A DNA stretch of 19,279 nucleotides from Hydrogenophaga sp. (GTDB lineage Bacteria; Pseudomonadota; Gammaproteobacteria; Burkholderiales; Burkholderiaceae_C): contig JAIFNE010000117.1 in assembly GCA_020047875.1 (NCBI GenBank), positions 1 through 19,279 of the forward strand, read 5' to 3'. Positions 9,145-16,420 of this stretch are shown here, one piece after another. The stretch's first letter is position 1; each line of letters starts with the position of its first letter. The position numbers and the translations under genes are program-made. The notes under the pieces are model-generated. The model had not been told where the DNA came from. It did no database searches and was given only the letters and a program-made list of their open reading frames with translations.

Positions 9145-9159
9145 GTGCGCGCTGCGCAC
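9145..9159 (+). other. Small hairpin just after the regulator stop codon
   Basis: GTGCGC-GCT-GCGCAC lies two bases after the regulator TGA. There is no T-run, so it may stabilise the mRNA 3' end or act with the larger repeats that follow. Confidence 0.35.
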
Positions 9160-9166
9160 TGACAAG

Positions 9167-9245
9167 CGTCCCCCTGCGCCGCTCACGCGGCTTCCCCCGG
9201 AGGGGGACGATGCCTGTGGCCCGGCTGAGCCGGTTCCACGGCATC
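9167..9245 (+). repeat. Double-hairpin dispersed repeat, copy 1
   Basis: Two hairpins adjoin. The first has outer arms CGTCCCCCT (9167-9175) and AGGGGGACG (9201-9209) with inner GCCGC/GCGGC. The second has GATGCC (9209-9214) pairing with GGCATC (9240-9245), plus GTGG/CCAC and CCGGC/GCCGG inside. A near-identical copy in inverse orientation lies at 12468-12543. Loops differ between copies (TCAC against TTCG; TGA against GAA) while most stem bases are kept. This is a REP/BIME-like non-coding element between the convergent regulator and dppF genes. Confidence 0.85.
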
Positions 9246-9291
9246 TCTGGACTTTCGGACACGTGCCCCGCACAGCTATTGACTCAGGATG

Positions 9292-9363
9292 ACGGGCGCT
9301 TCCCGCAGCGAAGTCAAGGAGGAGGCCGCAGGCCGGGGGACATTCGCGGAGGGGAGCGCCCGT
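9292..9363. repeat. 72-base imperfect palindromic element
   Basis: ACGGGCGCTTCCC (9292-9304) pairs with GGGGAGCGCCCGT (9351-9363) through 13 positions with one G-T wobble. Inside are GCGAA (9308-9312) with TTCGC (9343-9347), then GTC with GAC, and GGCC-GCA-GGCC at the tip. It differs from the nearby double-hairpin repeat. No poly-T follows. It sits 31 bases beyond the dppF stop, where convergent transcripts meet, and may act as a processing or termination structure. Confidence 0.7.
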
Positions 9364-9393
9364 TGTCCGCGCAAACGCCCGCCAGCCTGAATG

Positions 9394-10452
9394 TCAGATC
9401 CGACCTTCTTCCACCGCGTGACACGCAATGCGAACCCCGCCGATGGTCTGCAACACCGGCCGCTCCACGCGGCAGCGCTCGTTCACATGCGGGCAGCGCG
9501 GGTTGAAGGCGCAACCGCTCGGCGGGTTGAGCGGGTTCGGCACCTCGCCAGACACCGGTGTGCGCGCCCGGCCCGTGTCGTGCATCTTGGGAATGGCGTC
9601 GAGCAGCATGCGCGTGTAGGGGTGGCGCGGGCTGTCAAACAATGTGTGCTTGGGTGCCAGCTCCACCAGCCGCCCCAGGTACATCACACCCACCTGATCG
9701 CTCACATGCCGCACCACGGCCAGGTTGTGGCTGATGAACAGGTAGGTTAGCCCGCGCTCGCGCTGCAGGTCTTTCATGATGTTGAGCACCTGCGCCTGCA
9801 CGCTCACATCCAGCGCGCTGGTGGGCTCGTCGCACACCAGAAACTCGGGCTGGGTGGCCAGCGCGCGCGCGATCGAGATGCGCTGACGCTGCCCGCCCGA
9901 AAACTGGTGCGGGTACTTCACCCGGTCCTGCGGTGAGAGGCCCACCGAGCGCAGCAGCGCGTCAACCCGCGCGTGCAGGGCATCGGGATCGGTCTCGATC
10001 GCGTGCTCGCGCAGCGGTTCGGCAATGATGTCTTCCACGATCCAGCGCGGATTCAGGCTCGCGTACGGGTCCTGGAAAATCATCTGGATGCGCCGGCGCA
10101 GCTGCCGGCCCTGGGGCGTCTTGAAGGCGGCGTGGGCGTCTTGCCCGTCGAACTCGAAGCCGCCACGCGTGGGTTCATACAGGCCCACAAGCAGGCGCGC
10201 GACCGTGCTTTTGCCGCAACCCGATTCGCCCACCAGTGCCAGCGTTTCGCCGCGCGCAATGTCGAACGACACACCGTCAACCGCCCGCAACAGCTGGCGC
10301 GGCTGGCGCTCCAGCACCCGGTTCAGCCAGGGTGCCGACACATCGAAGGTTTTGGCCAGATCGGTGGCGCGAACGAGTGGCGCGGCGCCGGCCGGCGCCT
10401 GCAGATCGGCGTGCTGGTGCTGCCCAGGCAGCTGCTTTTCGATCGTGCTCAT
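9394..10452 (-). CDS. dppF: Dipeptide/oligopeptide ABC transporter ATP-binding protein (DppF type)
   Basis: This is one of two ATPases that power peptide import. Walker A GESGCGKST is at residues 75-83, the Q-loop glutamine at 127, the signature FSGGQRQR from 184, Walker B LVCDEP at 205-210 and the H-loop histidine at 242. The C-terminal oligopeptide-transporter extension carries cysteines at 314, 320, 327 and 344 (CAFNPRC...C...C), a pattern linked in this ATPase family to an iron-sulfur cluster. At 352 residues it has normal DppF/OppF length. The start ATG overlaps the dppD stop by four bases (10449-10452), indicating translational coupling. It is the last gene of the operon. Substrate range cannot be told from the ATPase. 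Confidence 0.95.
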   Translation of the reverse strand: MSTIEKQLPGQHQHADLQAPAGAAPLVRATDLAKTFDVSAPWLNRVLERQPRQLLRAVDGVSFDIARGETLALVGESGCGKSTVARLLVGLYEPTRGGFEFDGQDAHAAFKTPQGRQLRRRIQMIFQDPYASLNPRWIVEDIIAEPLREHAIETDPDALHARVDALLRSVGLSPQDRVKYPHQFSGGQRQRISIARALATQPEFLVCDEPTSALDVSVQAQVLNIMKDLQRERGLTYLFISHNLAVVRHVSDQVGVMYLGRLVELAPKHTLFDSPRHPYTRMLLDAIPKMHDTGRARTPVSGEVPNPLNPPSGCAFNPRCPHVNERCRVERPVLQTIGGVRIACHAVEEGRI

Positions 10453-11444
10453 GCTGCCACTCCTTGCAACGCCACCGGCGCCGGTTCTTCGGCATGCAGC
10501 CAGCAGGCAGCGCGCGTGGCGCCAGCGTCCAGCAGATCGGGCCGCTCGCTGCGGCAGCGGTCAAACACCCGCTCACAGCGCGGGTTGTAGGCGCAGCCGG
10601 TGGGAATGGCGTTCAGCCGCGGCATCGCGCCATCAATCTGATGCAGACGCTCGCGGTCCACGCTCATGTCCGGAATGCAGGCCATCAGGCCCGCGGTGTA
10701 GGGGTGTGCCGGGTGGTTGATCACCTCATGCACCGGGCCCAGTTCGGCGATGCGCCCGGCATACATCACGGCCACACGGTCGCAGGTCTCGGCGATCACG
10801 CCCATGTCGTGCGTGATCAGCATCACCGCGGCGCCACGGTCCTTGCAGATGGTCTTCAGCAGCGTAATGATCTGCGCCTGAATGGACACGTCCAGCGCGG
10901 TGGTGGGCTCGTCGGCCACGATCAGCTGGGGTTCAGCGGCCAGCGCCAGCGCAATCACCACCCGTTGGCGCATGCCGCCGGAAAACTGGTGCGGAAAATG
11001 GTCAATGCGCTGGTCTGCAGCCGGTATGCCCGTGTCCCGCAGCAGCTCGATGGCCCGTTGCCGCGCCTGCGCCTGGTTCAGCGGCAGGTGGGTGGTGATG
11101 GTCTCGATCAGCTGGCGCCCGACCGAGTAGAGCGGGTTGAGCGAGGTCAGCGGGTCCTGAAAAATGGCGCCGATTTTGCGCCCGCGCACCTTGCGCATCT
11201 CTTCCGGTGGCAAATTGTCGATGCGTCGGCCTTGCAGCACGATCTCGCCCGAGGCCACGCGCCCCGGCGGCTCCAGCAGGCCGATGATGGAGGCGCCGGT
11301 GAGCGACTTGCCCGCACCGGACTCACCCACCACACCCAGAATCTCGCCGGGCGCAATGGAAAACGAAATGTCGTCCAGCGCGCGCAGCGTGCCGCGCCGA
11401 TGCGGGAATTCGACGACCAGATTTTTAACTTCTAGCAGGCTCAT
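10449..11444 (-). CDS. dppD: Dipeptide/oligopeptide ABC transporter ATP-binding protein (DppD type)
   Basis: This is the second ATPase of the importer and pairs with the DppF-type protein. Walker A GESGAGKS is at residues 40-47, the Q-loop glutamine at 96, the signature FSGGMRQR from 154, Walker B LIVADEP at 174-180 and the H-loop histidine at 212. The C-terminal extension has cysteines at 284, 290, 297 and 314, the same spacing style as its partner. Its 331 residues fit the DppD/OppD family. It overlaps dppC by four bases at its start and dppF by four at its end, so the three genes are translationally coupled. The D/F split follows gene order and sequence type, with peptide import the expected role. 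Confidence 0.95.
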   Translation of the reverse strand: MSLLEVKNLVVEFPHRRGTLRALDDISFSIAPGEILGVVGESGAGKSLTGASIIGLLEPPGRVASGEIVLQGRRIDNLPPEEMRKVRGRKIGAIFQDPLTSLNPLYSVGRQLIETITTHLPLNQAQARQRAIELLRDTGIPAADQRIDHFPHQFSGGMRQRVVIALALAAEPQLIVADEPTTALDVSIQAQIITLLKTICKDRGAAVMLITHDMGVIAETCDRVAVMYAGRIAELGPVHEVINHPAHPYTAGLMACIPDMSVDRERLHQIDGAMPRLNAIPTGCAYNPRCERVFDRCRSERPDLLDAGATRAACWLHAEEPAPVALQGVAA

Positions 11445-12352
11445 TGGAGTCTCGGGTTCAGCGCATCGCGCAGCCAGTCACCCAGCAGGTTGACCGACAG
11501 CGCGATCAGCACCAGCATCAGGCCAGGGAAAATGGTGATCCACCACTCACCAGAAAACAGGTAGTCGTTGCCCACGCGGATCAGCGTGCCCAGCGAGGGC
11601 GAGGTGGGCGGAGCACCCACACCCAGAAACGACAGCGTGGCCTCGGTGATGATGGCGGTGGCCACCTGAATCGTGGCGAGCACCAGCACCGGGCCCATCA
11701 CATTGGGCAGCACATGGCCGCGCATGATGCGCAGCGGCGCCACGCCGGTCACGCGTGCGGCCTGCACATACTCTTTGTTGCGCTCCACCAGCGTGGAGCC
11801 GCGCACCGTGCGCGCGTACTGCACCCAGCCGGTGAGCGAAATGGAGATGATGAGCACGCCAAACGCCAGCGTTTCATGCGCGTTCGGAAACAGCGCGCGT
11901 CCAACGCCTGCAATCAGCAGCGCGACCAGAATGGCGGGGAAAGACAGCATCACGTCGCACAGACGCATCAGCACGCCATCGATCCAGCCGCCCAGAAAAC
12001 CGGCCAGCAGCCCCAGCGCCACCCCGACCACCACCGACAGCGCCACCGAGGCCAGGCCCACCGCCAGCGAGATGCGCGCGCCGTACATCAGCGCCGACAA
12101 AATATCGCGCCCCTGATCGTCGGTGCCCAGCAGGAAGTTGGTGCTGCCCCCCTCGCTCCAGGCGGGTGGCAGCCGCGCGTTGGAGAGTTCCAGTGTGGCC
12201 AGGTCAAACGGGTTGTGTGGCGCCACCCACGGCGCAAACACAGCGCAGAAGACGCAGACAAACGCAATCAACGCGGCCACGATGGCCGTGGGCGAGTTGC
12301 GGAAACTGTGCCCGATGTCTCCATCGAGCCAACGGCGGGTAGCTGCAATCAA
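11441..12352 (-). CDS. dppC: Dipeptide/oligopeptide ABC transporter permease (DppC type)
   Basis: The 303-residue inner-membrane subunit forms the transport channel with the DppB-type permease. A first hydrophobic helix (about 23-45) leads to a periplasmic part with LLGTDDQGRDILS (74-86), typical of DppC/OppC. A binding-protein-dependent permease domain follows (about 90-290). The EAA loop that contacts the ATPases is near 194-218 (EYVQAARVTGVAPLRIM). The start is a TTG at 12352: an in-frame TAA lies four codons upstream, no ATG or GTG occurs in the first dozen codons, and AAGG sits seven bases before it. The stop overlaps dppD. A 193-base gap holding a dispersed repeat separates it from the second binding-protein gene. 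Confidence 0.94.
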   Translation of the reverse strand: MIAATRRWLDGDIGHSFRNSPTAIVAALIAFVCVFCAVFAPWVAPHNPFDLATLELSNARLPPAWSEGGSTNFLLGTDDQGRDILSALMYGARISLAVGLASVALSVVVGVALGLLAGFLGGWIDGVLMRLCDVMLSFPAILVALLIAGVGRALFPNAHETLAFGVLIISISLTGWVQYARTVRGSTLVERNKEYVQAARVTGVAPLRIMRGHVLPNVMGPVLVLATIQVATAIITEATLSFLGVGAPPTSPSLGTLIRVGNDYLFSGEWWITIFPGLMLVLIALSVNLLGDWLRDALNPRLQ

Positions 12353-12467
12353 GGTGATGCCTTAGCAAAAGAGGAATGCATGAACTGGCTGGAAATGAGG
12401 GCCTGCAAGAAACCACATTCGTGTGGGCTGACCCGCATCTGGCCGACGCGAGATGACTCAAGCCGGG

Positions 12468-12543
12468 GATGCCGTGGAACCGGCTTCGCCGGGCCACAGG
12501 CATCGTCCCCCTGGGGGGAAGCCGCGAAGCGGCGCAGGGGGGA
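12468..12543 (-). repeat. Double-hairpin dispersed repeat, copy 2 (inverted)
   Basis: Read on the minus strand this matches the copy at 9167-9245 over about 75 bases with roughly six or more differences, most in loops or one outer arm. It begins two bases after the stop of substrate-binding protein 2 and lies before dppC, so it would be transcribed inside the operon. It could weaken read-through or protect the upstream mRNA. The rest of 12353-12545 shows no gene. Confidence 0.85.
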
Positions 12544-12545
12544 TC

Positions 12546-14117
12546 TCATTTCACCGACATGTAGCGGAACGGCATCACGTTGTCAGCCAGTTGGACCAGC
12601 TGCACGTTGTTGGCCACACCCCAGGCCAGCGCCTGCTGGTGCAGCGGCAGGTGGCCGATGTCGTTGGCGTGCAGCGTGAAGGCCTCTTTGATCATCGCGT
12701 CGCGCTTGACCTTGTCGGTTTCCGACTGGATTTTGAGCGTCAGCTCGTCAACCTTGGGGTTGCAATACTGGCCCAGATTGAATTGACCGGCACCAGAGGC
12801 GTCGACACAGCGCATCAGCGCGTTGAGGGCGTTGTGGGCGTCGTAGGTGCTGGGCGTCCAGCCCAGCATGTAGAAGCTGGTGTTGCGGCTCAGAATCTTG
12901 GGGAAATAGGTGCCCTTGGTTTCCGCCTGCAGGTTGATCTTCACCCCGACCCGCGCCAAATTGGCCGCCACGGCCTGGCAGATGTTGCTGTCGTTCACAT
13001 AGCGGTCGTTCGGACAGTTCATGCTGACCTCGAAGCCGTTGGGATAACCCGCATCGGCCAGCAGCTTTTTGGCAGCGTCCGGGTCGTAAGGCAGCCGCTT
13101 GTCGATCGCTTCGTCAAAGCCGTTGATACCAGGGCCCACCATCAGGCCGGTCGGGCGCGATGCGCCGCGCATCACCGTGCGCTGAATGCCGGCGATGTCA
13201 ATCGCCTGGTAGAACGCTTGGCGCACCCGCTTGTCTTTGAACGGGTTTTTGCCTTTGACGTTGGAAAACAGCAACTCATCGCGCTTCTGGTCCATGCCGA
13301 GGAAGATGGTGCGCAGCTCAGGGCCTTGCAACACCCGGGCCTTGCCGCTGCCGGTGATGCGCGCCACGTCTTGCAGCGGCACCGGCTCGATCACGTCAAC
13401 CTGCCCCGAGAGCAACGCGGCCACGCGGGTGGCGTCGTTGCCGATCGGCGTGTACTCGACGTTGATCACATTGCCTTCGATCTTTCCCCAGTAGTTGCCG
13501 TTGCGTACAAAGGTGGTCTTGATATTCGGCTGGCGTTCACGCAAGCGATACGGCCCGGTGCCGTTGGCCTGAAATGACGCGGTGTTTTCAATGCCCTTGC
13601 GGCGGTCCACCGGCCTGGCTGCCCCGTTCTTTTCGGACCATTCCTTGCTCATGATGTAGAAGAACGAGAACACATCGGGCAGGATGGGAAACGGCGCCTT
13701 GGTCTCGAATTCCACGGTGTGGCTGTCGACCTTGCGCACCTCCTTGATGTCGTTGGTGTAGCTGCGCATGTCGGAGCCTTCGCCTGCGCCGCGCGCGAAG
13801 CTGAACACCACGTCGTCGGCGGTGAACGGCGTGCCGTCGTGAAATTTCACGCCCTTGCGCAATTCGAAACGCCACACGGTGGGAGCGGTCTGTTTCCAGC
13901 TGGTGGCCAGGCCGGGCTTGAGCGCCAGGTTGCGATCGCGCGCGACCAAGGGTTCGTACACGTTGCCGACCACGCTGAGCTGCGTGGTTTCGTTCAGCGA
14001 GTGGGGGTCCATCGACAGGGCGTCGCCCTGGTTACCGATGCGCACGGTTTGCGACAGCGCGGCGCCGCTGAAAGCGGTCAGCAGCAGCGAGGTAACGAGT
14101 GCCTGTTGGAATTTCAT
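12546..14117 (-). CDS. ABC transporter substrate-binding protein 2 (family 5, DppA/OppA-like)
   Basis: This periplasmic protein captures peptide-like substrates for the importer. It has a Sec signal peptide of about 22 residues (MKFQQALVTSLLLTAFSGA, probable cleavage in ALS-Q). The mature part opens with VRIGNQGDALSMDPHS and contains LRKGVKFHDGTPFTADDVVF, the hallmark of family-5 solute-binding proteins, and DKRVRQAFYQAID. It has no lipobox. It is exactly as long (523 residues) as substrate-binding protein 1 upstream and shares blocks such as LLADAGYPNGFEV, NRY-or-DRY-NDxxICQAV, ARVGVK, YMLGW and PLHxQ, so they are diverged duplicates. GGAG precedes the ATG by seven bases. It follows the amidohydrolase gene after 42 bases. 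Substrate is unknown; peptides or acylated amino acids are likely. Confidence 0.93.
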   Translation of the reverse strand: MKFQQALVTSLLLTAFSGAALSQTVRIGNQGDALSMDPHSLNETTQLSVVGNVYEPLVARDRNLALKPGLATSWKQTAPTVWRFELRKGVKFHDGTPFTADDVVFSFARGAGEGSDMRSYTNDIKEVRKVDSHTVEFETKAPFPILPDVFSFFYIMSKEWSEKNGAARPVDRRKGIENTASFQANGTGPYRLRERQPNIKTTFVRNGNYWGKIEGNVINVEYTPIGNDATRVAALLSGQVDVIEPVPLQDVARITGSGKARVLQGPELRTIFLGMDQKRDELLFSNVKGKNPFKDKRVRQAFYQAIDIAGIQRTVMRGASRPTGLMVGPGINGFDEAIDKRLPYDPDAAKKLLADAGYPNGFEVSMNCPNDRYVNDSNICQAVAANLARVGVKINLQAETKGTYFPKILSRNTSFYMLGWTPSTYDAHNALNALMRCVDASGAGQFNLGQYCNPKVDELTLKIQSETDKVKRDAMIKEAFTLHANDIGHLPLHQQALAWGVANNVQLVQLADNVMPFRYMSVK

Positions 14118-14159
14118 GGGTCGCTCCGGGTTAAATGGTGAATGACAAACGGAATCTGA

Positions 14160-15377
14160 TCAGACGGCAACGTGAAGCGGCATGCCGTGCTCGATAAAGC
14201 CGGCGTGCAGCGCTGCGCCGAGTGGCAGCACATCGTCGTTGAAATCGTAGCGGGTGTTGTGCAAAAAGCAGCTGCCCTCGCCGCCCTGCCCGAGTCGCAA
14301 GTAGGCGCCGGGCTTGACCTGCAGCATGAAGGAAAAATCTTCTGCGCCCATGCTGGGATCCATCTGGCGGTCCACATGGTCGGGGCCCACCAACTTTTGC
14401 GCCACATCGGCCGCAAAACGGGCCTCTTCGGCCGTGTTGATGGTGGCGGGATACATGCGCTCGTAGTGCACATGCGCCGACGCGCCCAGGCCAAGGGCGA
14501 CGCCAGAGCACACCTCGTTCAAGCGGCGCTCCAACAGATCCTGCACCGACGGGCTGAAGCTGCGCACCGTTCCAACCAGCGTGGCTTTCCCGGGCACCAC
14601 ACTGAATGCCCCCATGTCGCCCGCCTGCATGGCACACAGGCTGATCACCGCGCTGTCGATGGCCCGCACGTTGCGCGACACGATGCTTTGCACGGCGGTG
14701 ATGATGTGCGCCGAGACCAGCACCGGGTCCACCGCGAGATACGGATGCGCACCATGGCCGCCCTTGCCCGTGATCTCGATGGTGATGCGGTCGGCCGCCG
14801 CCATCATGGGCCCGGGGTTCACGCCCACCGTACCCGGCTTCATCTGCGGCCAGTTGTGCATGCCGTAAACCGCCTTCACCGGAAAACGGTCAAACAGCCC
14901 GTCTTCGATCATGGCCTTGGCGCCGGCGAAGCCTTCTTCGCCAGGCTGAAAAATCAGCACCGCTGTGCCGTCGAACTGCCGCGTCTCGGCGAGGTATCTG
15001 GCGGCACCCACCAGCATGGCGGTGTGGCCGTCGTGGCCGCAGCCGTGCATCATCCCCGGCTTGGTGGACTTCCAGGCGAAGTCGTTTTGTTCGGTGATGG
15101 GCAGCGCATCCATGTCGGCGCGCAAGCCGATCATCTGGCCACTGCTGCGCTGGCGACCATGGATCAGCGCGACCACGCCCGTCTTGCCGATCCCGGTGTG
15201 AATTTCGTCCACCCCGCAGACCTTGAGCGCTTCCACCACGCGCTGCACGGTGTAGTGCTCCTCGAACCCGAGTTCCGGGTGGGCGTGCAGCTCACGGCGC
15301 AGCGCGGTGAGCTCGGGATGAAAGGCGGCGATGTGAGCAAATGCCCGTCCGTGGGCCTTGATGCGAGGCGCCAGCAT
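14160..15377 (-). CDS. M20-family amidohydrolase (hippurate / N-acyl-amino-acid hydrolase type)
   Basis: M20D enzymes are cytoplasmic metallo-hydrolases that cleave amide bonds of N-acylated amino acids, hippurate or related conjugates and small peptides. The 405-residue protein shows Asp88 in GLRADMDALP, the metal-site motif MHGCGHDGH (Cys113, His115), Glu147/Glu148 in QPGEEGFAGAK, His174 in MHNWP and His373 in CFLHNTRYDF, so all expected metal and catalytic residues appear intact. The dimerisation (lid) insert, with TGKGGHGAHPYLAVDP, is present. No signal peptide is seen. The ATG lies two bases after the dppB-type stop, implying coupled translation. Its place inside a peptide importer operon suggests it processes the imported substrate. 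Which amide it prefers cannot be read from sequence. Confidence 0.93.
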   Translation of the reverse strand: MLAPRIKAHGRAFAHIAAFHPELTALRRELHAHPELGFEEHYTVQRVVEALKVCGVDEIHTGIGKTGVVALIHGRQRSSGQMIGLRADMDALPITEQNDFAWKSTKPGMMHGCGHDGHTAMLVGAARYLAETRQFDGTAVLIFQPGEEGFAGAKAMIEDGLFDRFPVKAVYGMHNWPQMKPGTVGVNPGPMMAAADRITIEITGKGGHGAHPYLAVDPVLVSAHIITAVQSIVSRNVRAIDSAVISLCAMQAGDMGAFSVVPGKATLVGTVRSFSPSVQDLLERRLNEVCSGVALGLGASAHVHYERMYPATINTAEEARFAADVAQKLVGPDHVDRQMDPSMGAEDFSFMLQVKPGAYLRLGQGGEGSCFLHNTRYDFNDDVLPLGAALHAGFIEHGMPLHVAV

Positions 15378-15379
15378 GG

Positions 15380-16360
15380 TCAGTGCCCCCCAGCCTTCTC
15401 AACGCGCAACCGGGGATCCACGGCGAAATACAGAAGGTCAACAATCAGATTGATGATCACGAAAATCAGCGCGATCAGACACAGATAGGCGGCCATCACC
15501 GGGATGTCGGCGAAGGTCACCGCCTGAATGAACAGCAGGCCCATCCCTGGCCACTGAAAGACGGTCTCGGTGATGATGGCAAACGCGATCAGACCGCCCA
15601 ACTGAAGCCCGGTGATGGTCATCACGGGCACCAGGGTGTTTTTGAGCGCGTGCCCAAAATGCACGGCCCGATTCGTCAGCCCCCGTGCCCGCGCGAACTT
15701 GATGTAGTCGGTGCGCAGCACCTCCAGCATCTCGGCGCGCACCAGCCGCATGATGAGCGTGAGCTGGAAAACAGCCAGCGTGATCGCCGGCAAAATGATG
15801 TGTGTCCAGCCTTGGGCAGACAGCAAACCGGTGGTCCACCAGCCAACCTGAACCACGTCGCCCCGGCCAAAACTGGGCAACCAGCCCAGGTAGACCGCAA
15901 ACACCAGGATCAGCAGGATGCCGATCAGGAAGGTCGGCAGCGATACACCCAAGAGTGAAATGGTCATGAACAGCTGGCTGACAAAGGTGCCCCGCTTGAG
16001 CGCGGCGTACACCCCCATCGGGATACCCACCGCAAGCGCCAGCAACCCCGCCACCAGCGCAAGCTCCAGTGTGGCGGGCAGGCGCTCAGCAATCAGGGTT
16101 GACACCTGGGCGCCCTGCCGCAGGCTGATTCCAAACTCACCCTGCACCGCGTTGACCAGAAAGTGCCAGAACTGCACCACGAAGGGCTGATCCAGACCAA
16201 GCTGGCCCCGCAGCTCACGTACCTGCTCGGGCGTTGCATCCTGCCCCAGCAGAAACACCACCGGGTCACCCACGTACTGGAACAACATGAAAGCGATCAG
16301 CGCCACGCTGACCATGACCAGCACCGCCTGAGCGAGGCGTCTCAAAATGAAGGCAAACAT
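15380..16360 (-). CDS. dppB: Dipeptide/oligopeptide ABC transporter permease (DppB type)
   Basis: The 326-residue inner-membrane subunit pairs with the DppC-type protein. It begins MFAFILRRLAQAVLVM with a first membrane helix at about 9-30. The periplasmic part contains LRGQLGLDQPFVVQFWHFL (50-68) and GEFGISLRQGAQV, typical of DppB/OppB. Further helices lie at about 96-118, 128-155, 185-205, 246-266 and 287-313. The EAA loop is near 219-245 (YIKFARARGLTNRAV). Near the C-terminus is FAVDPRLR, which is common in this family. It follows substrate-binding protein 1 after 60 bases and is two bases from the amidohydrolase gene. The dppC partner is about 3 kb further downstream instead of adjacent. 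Confidence 0.95.
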   Translation of the reverse strand: MFAFILRRLAQAVLVMVSVALIAFMLFQYVGDPVVFLLGQDATPEQVRELRGQLGLDQPFVVQFWHFLVNAVQGEFGISLRQGAQVSTLIAERLPATLELALVAGLLALAVGIPMGVYAALKRGTFVSQLFMTISLLGVSLPTFLIGILLILVFAVYLGWLPSFGRGDVVQVGWWTTGLLSAQGWTHIILPAITLAVFQLTLIMRLVRAEMLEVLRTDYIKFARARGLTNRAVHFGHALKNTLVPVMTITGLQLGGLIAFAIITETVFQWPGMGLLFIQAVTFADIPVMAAYLCLIALIFVIINLIVDLLYFAVDPRLRVEKAGGH

Positions 16361-16383
16361 CGGGCGAGGGGTTCCAAAAGAGA

Positions 16384-16402
16384 GGGCCGCTCAGCGCGGC
16401 CC
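16384..16402 (-). terminator. Intercistronic hairpin (partial terminator or mRNA stabiliser)
   Basis: GGGCCGC (16384-16390), five loop bases and GCGGCCC (16396-16402) form a perfect stem in the 60-base gap between substrate-binding protein 1 and the dppB gene. On the minus strand it is followed by TCTCTTTT, a poor T-run. Such structures often let the binding protein be made in excess of the membrane subunits by attenuation or 3'-end protection. Confidence 0.55.
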
Positions 16403-16420
16403 CGTTGAAACAATCTAGGA

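Noticed and set aside
14172..15488. A 438-codon plus-strand frame opposite the amidohydrolase
   Set aside because: It is a mirror of a well-supported gene with all catalytic motifs intact, and has no start signal or family features.
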